64,000 nt of DNA from assembly GCA_900239685.1 (NCBI GenBank), contig OENT01000589.1, positions 30,814 to 94,813 of the forward strand, in the 5' to 3' direction. The notes under the pieces are model-generated. The model was not told where the DNA came from. It did not search any database and was given only the letters and a program-made list of their open reading frames with translations. A program made the translations under genes and the position numbers. This document shows positions 59,696-64,000 of this stretch, one piece after another; position 1 is the first letter of the stretch; each line of letters opens with the position of its first letter. This DNA is from Rotaria macrura. Lineage: Eukaryota; Rotifera; Eurotatoria; Philodinida; Philodinidae.

Positions 59696-60757
59696 TCACA
59701 AGTTGTTCAATTCAAGTTTGATCTCAATGAAATCGTGTTTCCGTTTAATTTGCTTCACTTTGAACGGTTTGTGTGGAGCAATAAGTATTTCTTCTTCATT
59801 TGGATATTCAGAAATGGACGCGAGATCGATTGCAAAGCCCACATGCATCAATTTATATTTACATAGAGCAGATAGTTTTCCATTCATTGGTTTTGAAGAA
59901 AAATGTTCGGCAACAGCACGATTGGTTGATGTCGACATAAAAGCTTTGTTGACAATATTCCTGCCAACTTTGTAATTTACAAGGTCGTTTTCGGTGATTC
60001 TCATTCCACGATAGCAAGTGCCAGTCCATCTATTAAAATCATAGTGGCTTGCACAAATGAAAATAGTGAAGATCGACACCCATGGTGGTGATATGTTCGT
60101 TGTAAGCTGCATTGGGTTTTTATTATAGTTCTCAAATGACTTTCCAGGTTCCGAAGCTAGTTGCATGTTTAAAATTTTGTAGAAATCAGACTCCAATGTG
60201 TACGCCCGCAACAAATACGTAGAATCGTTCATGCTAATAGCCTTACGCATGCAGTTCATTACCTGCTCACAGCCGGCGATGTTTTGCAACTCAGGAGCAT
60301 TTTTAATTGCTTGTACAACATCAGAAAGATTATACTCATCGTATATTGAGTGATATGGGTGCCCTGTACTCGTGCTCATGTTCATGTTCAATTGTCGTTG
60401 GATATTCCGGTAAATCGGGTAGGATATGGTGTAAGTCCATTCTAGTTCGGGACTATCAGCCACAAATCGTTGATTGCTGCTGCCTGATCTCGATCTATTA
60501 AAAAGCTCTCTGATGTTAGCGTGAGTAGCTTCGTCTACAGGCTTGTTCTTATACTTGTTCAAAATGGTTCGAGATGCACCTTTGATCAGGAGCAATCGAA
60601 CGATCTCCGTATGACCATAGAAAGTTGCAGCATGGAGAGCTGTACTCCCATTTGGTTCCAAACGGTTAATGTCATCGAGCGACATTTCAGGAAGAAGCAG
60701 TTCGACTATTGCTACATCTCCATTGCGACATGCCAAATAAAACTCACTAACACTCAT
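59696..60757 (-). CDS. Ankyrin-repeat ADP-ribosyltransferase (R-S-E class)
   Basis: An intact single exon of 353 codons. Residues 1-85 form two to three ankyrin repeats (EFYLACRNGDVAIVELLL, NGSTALHAATFYGHTEIVRL, KNKPVDEA). A linker with YHSIYDEYNLSDVV precedes an ART domain of the arginine-specific type: Arg250 in TCYRGMR, the Ser-Thr-Ser motif at 275-277 (AFMSTSTN), and the E-x-E loop with Glu321 and Glu323 (EYPNEEEILIAP). All three elements of the R-S-E NAD-binding site are present, so activity on arginine is likely. Length and order match the bdelloid ART expansions (recalled). No signal peptide or membrane helix is seen, so the product is probably cytosolic. The ankyrins presumably choose the target, which is unknown. 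Confidence 0.88.
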   Translation of the reverse strand: MSVSEFYLACRNGDVAIVELLLPEMSLDDINRLEPNGSTALHAATFYGHTEIVRLLLIKGASRTILNKYKNKPVDEATHANIRELFNRSRSGSSNQRFVADSPELEWTYTISYPIYRNIQRQLNMNMSTSTGHPYHSIYDEYNLSDVVQAIKNAPELQNIAGCEQVMNCMRKAISMNDSTYLLRAYTLESDFYKILNMQLASEPGKSFENYNKNPMQLTTNISPPWVSIFTIFICASHYDFNRWTGTCYRGMRITENDLVNYKVGRNIVNKAFMSTSTNRAVAEHFSSKPMNGKLSALCKYKLMHVGFAIDLASISEYPNEEEILIAPHKPFKVKQIKRKHDFIEIKLELNNL

Positions 60758-61122
60758 CGGTAACTAATTTTTTGTATGACTGTTTCGAATACCTGTATTT
60801 AAGACGCCTATTTTGCTCGATGAATAATTTATTAATATTGACACAGCGGTTGAAGCAATATCGAGTGACAAATATATGCATACACATGTATATGAATCAT
60901 TGCAAGAAAGAGAACAGAAATTGTTAATTTCTGAATCAGTAGGCAAATGATCATACGCCATATTTTTCATGTTTCATCAATATTCATGTAATAAAACTCG
61001 AGCCGTTGTGTTGTTAGTAATTCGAACACTTGTAACGAAAGAGAGAAAAAAAGAATCGTCCAGTAGTACAATTTTTTTCTGAATTCTTTATTGTAAAAAA
61101 GGGCTGAGTGACCGATGTTTTA

Positions 61123-61157
61123 GGGTGTGGGTGTGGGGATGGGCATGGGAATGGGTA
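61123..61157 (+). repeat. Second telomere-like GGGTGT tract
   Basis: GGGTGTGGGTGTGGGG (61123-61138) is followed by decaying ATGGGCATGGGAATGGG. It has the same hexamer and strand orientation as 33796-33822. Confidence 0.5.
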
Positions 61158-61444
61158 AGTCTGGCTGTGGCTGATTGCCCCTCTCCTGGTTATTTATGCA
61201 AAGCACAACCACACGCATACCCTCATTCAATATGTCAAACAATTCAAACACTCAAAATACATTTTGCTTTAGCTCATATCATATTCCAGATGTCCGAGAA
61301 TCTCCTTGCAATTAAAGTAACGGGGAAGATATTGGAAAGTAGTTTTGTGTATGATTAATTGCCTGTCGGGTGATTCGCGGATGTCTGTTTGTGAGATTAA
61401 AGAATACACCTCAAGGGGGAAAGTGCTGCATCACCGCATCAAAT

Positions 61445-61537
61445 TATGCTGAAAGATGCTGAAGTATGCTGAGATGATACTGTGATACTGAGATGAGACT
61501 GAGATGATGCTATGATGCCGAAATAGTGCTGAGATGG
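61445..61537. repeat. Degenerate TGCTGAGATGA tandem repeat
   Basis: Variants of GATGCTGA and ACTGAGATGA recur about eight times in 93 bases with small length changes. It looks like an old microsatellite or minisatellite. Confidence 0.6.
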
Positions 61538-62143
61538 CAATGGTGATCATAGATTTTTGAAAGTGATATTATAAATTAAATCAGTCATATATGACAGACT
61601 GATAGCGCTTTCTGTCAGACTCATTACTAAGTCGTAATCTTATTGAATAAATCAAACAACCAATTGAAAAATTTCCCGTTTTTAGGTATTCAATCTCATT
61701 CATTGAATCCGAATTATCAACTTATCGTATTGTTCTCGTGAGATGAAAACCGTCAACAATGTTTTGTTACAACTTAAATCAGTTAATTGAATATGTTGCA
61801 TCGCTTAGCTAGTCGAATGAAACACATTTCCTTCAGCAAACTCAGAAAAGGTGCATTTTGAGTGGCGTGTGATTAAAAGGAATCATCTAATTTGGATAAA
61901 TCTATGATGTAAATATACCTTGGCCTCATAAGGTAGCGTCAAATGTTCATATCGTATAGATGGCTGCAGTAAAAGTATTACTTTATTCACATCTCCAAAC
62001 GTACGATGGCATAATTACATTGAAAAGAACAATTTATCTACAAATCTGAGACAATTCGAGATTAATAGCTTTTGTTTTTATTGTTTTTCTCAAGATATTT
62101 TCTATGATACACTTGTTTCAGATAAAATATTCTTAGTCAATCA

Positions 62144-63227
62144 ATGGCATTAACAACTTCCAAATTAACAGTGAGTACAAATGATTTACCAGAAGATATT
62201 TTCAGTTATAACAATGAACATTTCTATGAATTTATCAAACAAAAATATGGTGATGATCTTGCGGAACTCTTCAGCTTTCAGGCAATTCGAAATGGATAAC
62301 ATCTTTTAGATGTATCATATGATGATATTTTTATAATTTTTCAACAAGAGTCCAATGATATTAATAAATTTAAAAAGTGATGCTGTTTTCAAGTCGATGG
62401 TAATAAATATGTGGTCAAATTAGGTGTTAAAGTTGCAGTTAAATGTTTCATCGAACTGTTGAAGATGAAAGAAGAACATTAAAAGAAAAGAAAAAGATCT
62501 TCGGCTCGACCTTCATCTTTGATTCTTAATAATTCAACATCTATCGATCAAACACAATCACAAATTTCAGTACTTTTATCACCATCAACGTTGCTGAGTT
62601 CATTGGGGAATGACACATTACCAACAGGAAATTTAACATCATATCGAAAGAACTTCACAGAAATGGATCATAAAGCTGATATTGAAAGAAGAATTAATGC
62701 TTGGTGGAGTAAAATCAATATTGATCAGGACGCTGATTTATCTTTAGATGAAGGTACACATTATTTTCTGGAAATTAATAAATCAATAAATGACACATAT
62801 GCTTTTATTATAACATTTCAATATCACTTATCACTTTCGTTTTAAATTATCATTTTCCACGTCAGATTATTTATTTCAAATATCTACATTTTACCGACAT
62901 CTTGAAGAAAAACAGTGTATGAAACGTTCGAAGATGGTGAGTATTATCTTCTCGATAAAAATATCTCTTTGATTTTCTAGGTATTTAGAAACATAATAAA
63001 CGAAATGCTACAGTTATTGCTGAAAACTCAGCTACAGGTAATCAGATACATATGATCCATCTTCAAATGCAGCAGATACAGTAGCAAAGAAAAGACCAAC
63101 ATCAACTCATTCCGTTTCAAAAATATTTCGATCACCATCTATGCAAACATCTTCAAATGCTATTAAGATGATTACCAGAACGAAGCGGCCATTGGGAACA
63201 AAAAATACAAATGCAGCACAACAATAG
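62144..63227 (+). pseudogene. Decayed gene of unknown family with intron relic
   Basis: Starting at ATG 62144 the frame reads LPEDIFSYNNEHFYEFIKQ, LAELFSFQAIRNG, stop, HLLDVSYDDIFIIFQQES, stop, VDGNKYVVKLGVKVAVKCFI, and then a Ser/Thr-rich segment and DHKADIERRINAWWSKINID. After a frameshift near 62840 comes TFYRHLEEKQCMKRSKM, a GTGAGT...TTCTAG intron relic (about 62938-62981), and a Ser-rich tail ending at TAG 63225-63227. At least three in-frame stops and one frameshift show decay. The N-terminal pattern recurs at 63628. No known domain was recognised. It may be a transposon-borne or multi-copy host gene. Confidence 0.55.
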
Positions 63228-63627
63228 ACAACTCATTATAATAATAAAAATGTGTATACATATTCATTCACATTTATTTCTTATTCAAACTGATAGTAAT
63301 ATGGCAAGAAACATGCTACTCTTCACTCGATTTCATGTTAGGTATATTGTATTATTGGTTCATATCTAACTATCTTTCTTTTCTTTTTTGGCCATGAAAA
63401 AGAAGCTTTTTGTTTTATCCTGCACTATATTTATCTTAGAGAGACGAAATGACCTTAGATTATAATTGATGTGTCTGAGTCGAGAATATTTCTAATTGTA
63501 CCTATATTGATTTAAAATAAAAAATGATTCCCTCTGTATTGAACAGATTGATTTCTATACTCCTTTTACACATAGCTTTACGAGCAATAGTATTTTACAA
63601 CGAAGAACAATTTTGTACAACATCAAT

Positions 63628-63765
63628 ATGAATATTTTTCAACTTCGTGAATTAACAGATGATATGATGAATTTGAGTCATGATAGCTTCTACGATATTT
63701 TAGACAAGACTTTAAAATAAAGATTCATGCGAGCTCTTGAGAATACAAGCTATTCGAGATATGTC
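63628..63765 (+). pseudogene. Second, truncated copy of the 62.1-kb unknown family
   Basis: ATG 63628 opens LRELTDDMMNLSHDSFYDIL, then a stop, and after a shift IQAIRDMSSLSS. The spacing of DD, S-x-D-x-FY and QAIR matches LPEDIFS, NEHFYEF and FQAIRNG in the copy at 62144. It is broken within about 140 bases and then meets a MITE-like end at 63791. Confidence 0.45.
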
Positions 63766-63790
63766 TTCTTTATCATCAATAACAGTAGAC

Positions 63791-63900
63791 CACACTGAAA
63801 GAAAAAAAGGTGCCACACGAAACCCCAAAGGGGTCCGATTTTTGCAACGAAATCGAAACCTTTTGAGGTTTCGTAGACATTAGGTTTCGTAAAAGGGCTT
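63791..63900. repeat. Copy of the CACACTGAAA MITE family
   Basis: CACACTGAAAGAAAAAAAGG followed by CCGATTTTTGCAACGAA and TTTTGAGGTTTCGTAG matches the element at 23483-23668 in order. The right end was not identified before the window closes. Confidence 0.5.
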
Positions 63901-64000
63901 AATTTTTAATAGCTGATAGCGAGCCTTTCGTACTTGGAGTTTTTTACAATTCACAATTCAACGTTGAATGCAAGTTTCCCCGAATGCTATGCTCCATTAC

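Larger units (their letters stand above)
60758..62143. other. Gene-free stretch with G-rich and CTGAGATGA repeats
   Basis: Short frames at 60764-60970 (-) and 61125-61358 (+) have no recognisable motif. The stretch contains the telomere-like and CTGAGATGA repeats listed separately. Confidence 0.35.

Overview
The window looks like accessory-rich nuclear DNA from a bdelloid rotifer (Adineta/Rotaria-type). This is inferred from the combination seen, not from one marker: AT-rich sequence, short GT-AG introns, a TIR-NACHT-HEAT gene, a membrane Kelch protein behind a Thr-rich stalk, several ADP-ribosyltransferase genes, a bacterial-type RNA 2',3'-cyclic phosphodiesterase, TGTGGG repeats of the kind reported for bdelloid telomeres, and many decayed genes and small DNA transposons. 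A U6-like snRNA and spliced genes show it is eukaryotic. A 10-base N gap at 43015-43024 shows it is a scaffold.

Layout. 0.4-1.4 kb: a secreted arrestin-fold protein. 1.7-3.2 kb: a hAT-type MITE and a broken zinc alcohol dehydrogenase. 3.2-10.7 kb: gene-poor, with a hAT transposase scrap. 10.7-14.2 kb: a two-exon membrane Kelch gene whose 2.07-kb intron carries a mariner-like element. 14.2-28 kb: gene-poor, with several inverted-repeat elements, including a fresh 1.4-kb hAT element with a perfect 8-bp target duplication. 28.3-29.2 kb: a large inverted repeat. 29.5-33.9 kb: the TIR-NACHT-HEAT gene, ending in a telomere-like repeat. 36.6 kb: U6-like snRNA. 38.1-39.9 kb: a broken ART-TPR gene. 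40.5-41.2 kb: ThpR/LigT-like phosphodiesterase. 42.9-43.2 kb: an inverted duplication around the N gap. 44-48.7 kb: three more MITEs. 49.2-50.6 kb: a nucleotidyltransferase-PARP fusion. 53.4-54.1 kb: a RING-CH membrane protein. 56.7-58.4 kb: a TTAA-flanked transposon with a decayed transposase. 59.7-60.8 kb: an intact ankyrin-ART gene. 62-63.8 kb: two decayed copies of an unknown family.

The coding content leans towards NAD-linked and immune-like chemistry: one TIR domain, one PARP, one intact ART and one broken ART, plus a NACHT receptor scaffold. No operon-like arrangement is visible and no joint pathway is shown by the sequence. The strongest candidates for follow-up are the TIR-NACHT-HEAT gene with its telomere-repeat tail, the nucleotidyltransferase-PARP fusion, and the intron-free phosphodiesterase as a possible horizontal acquisition.
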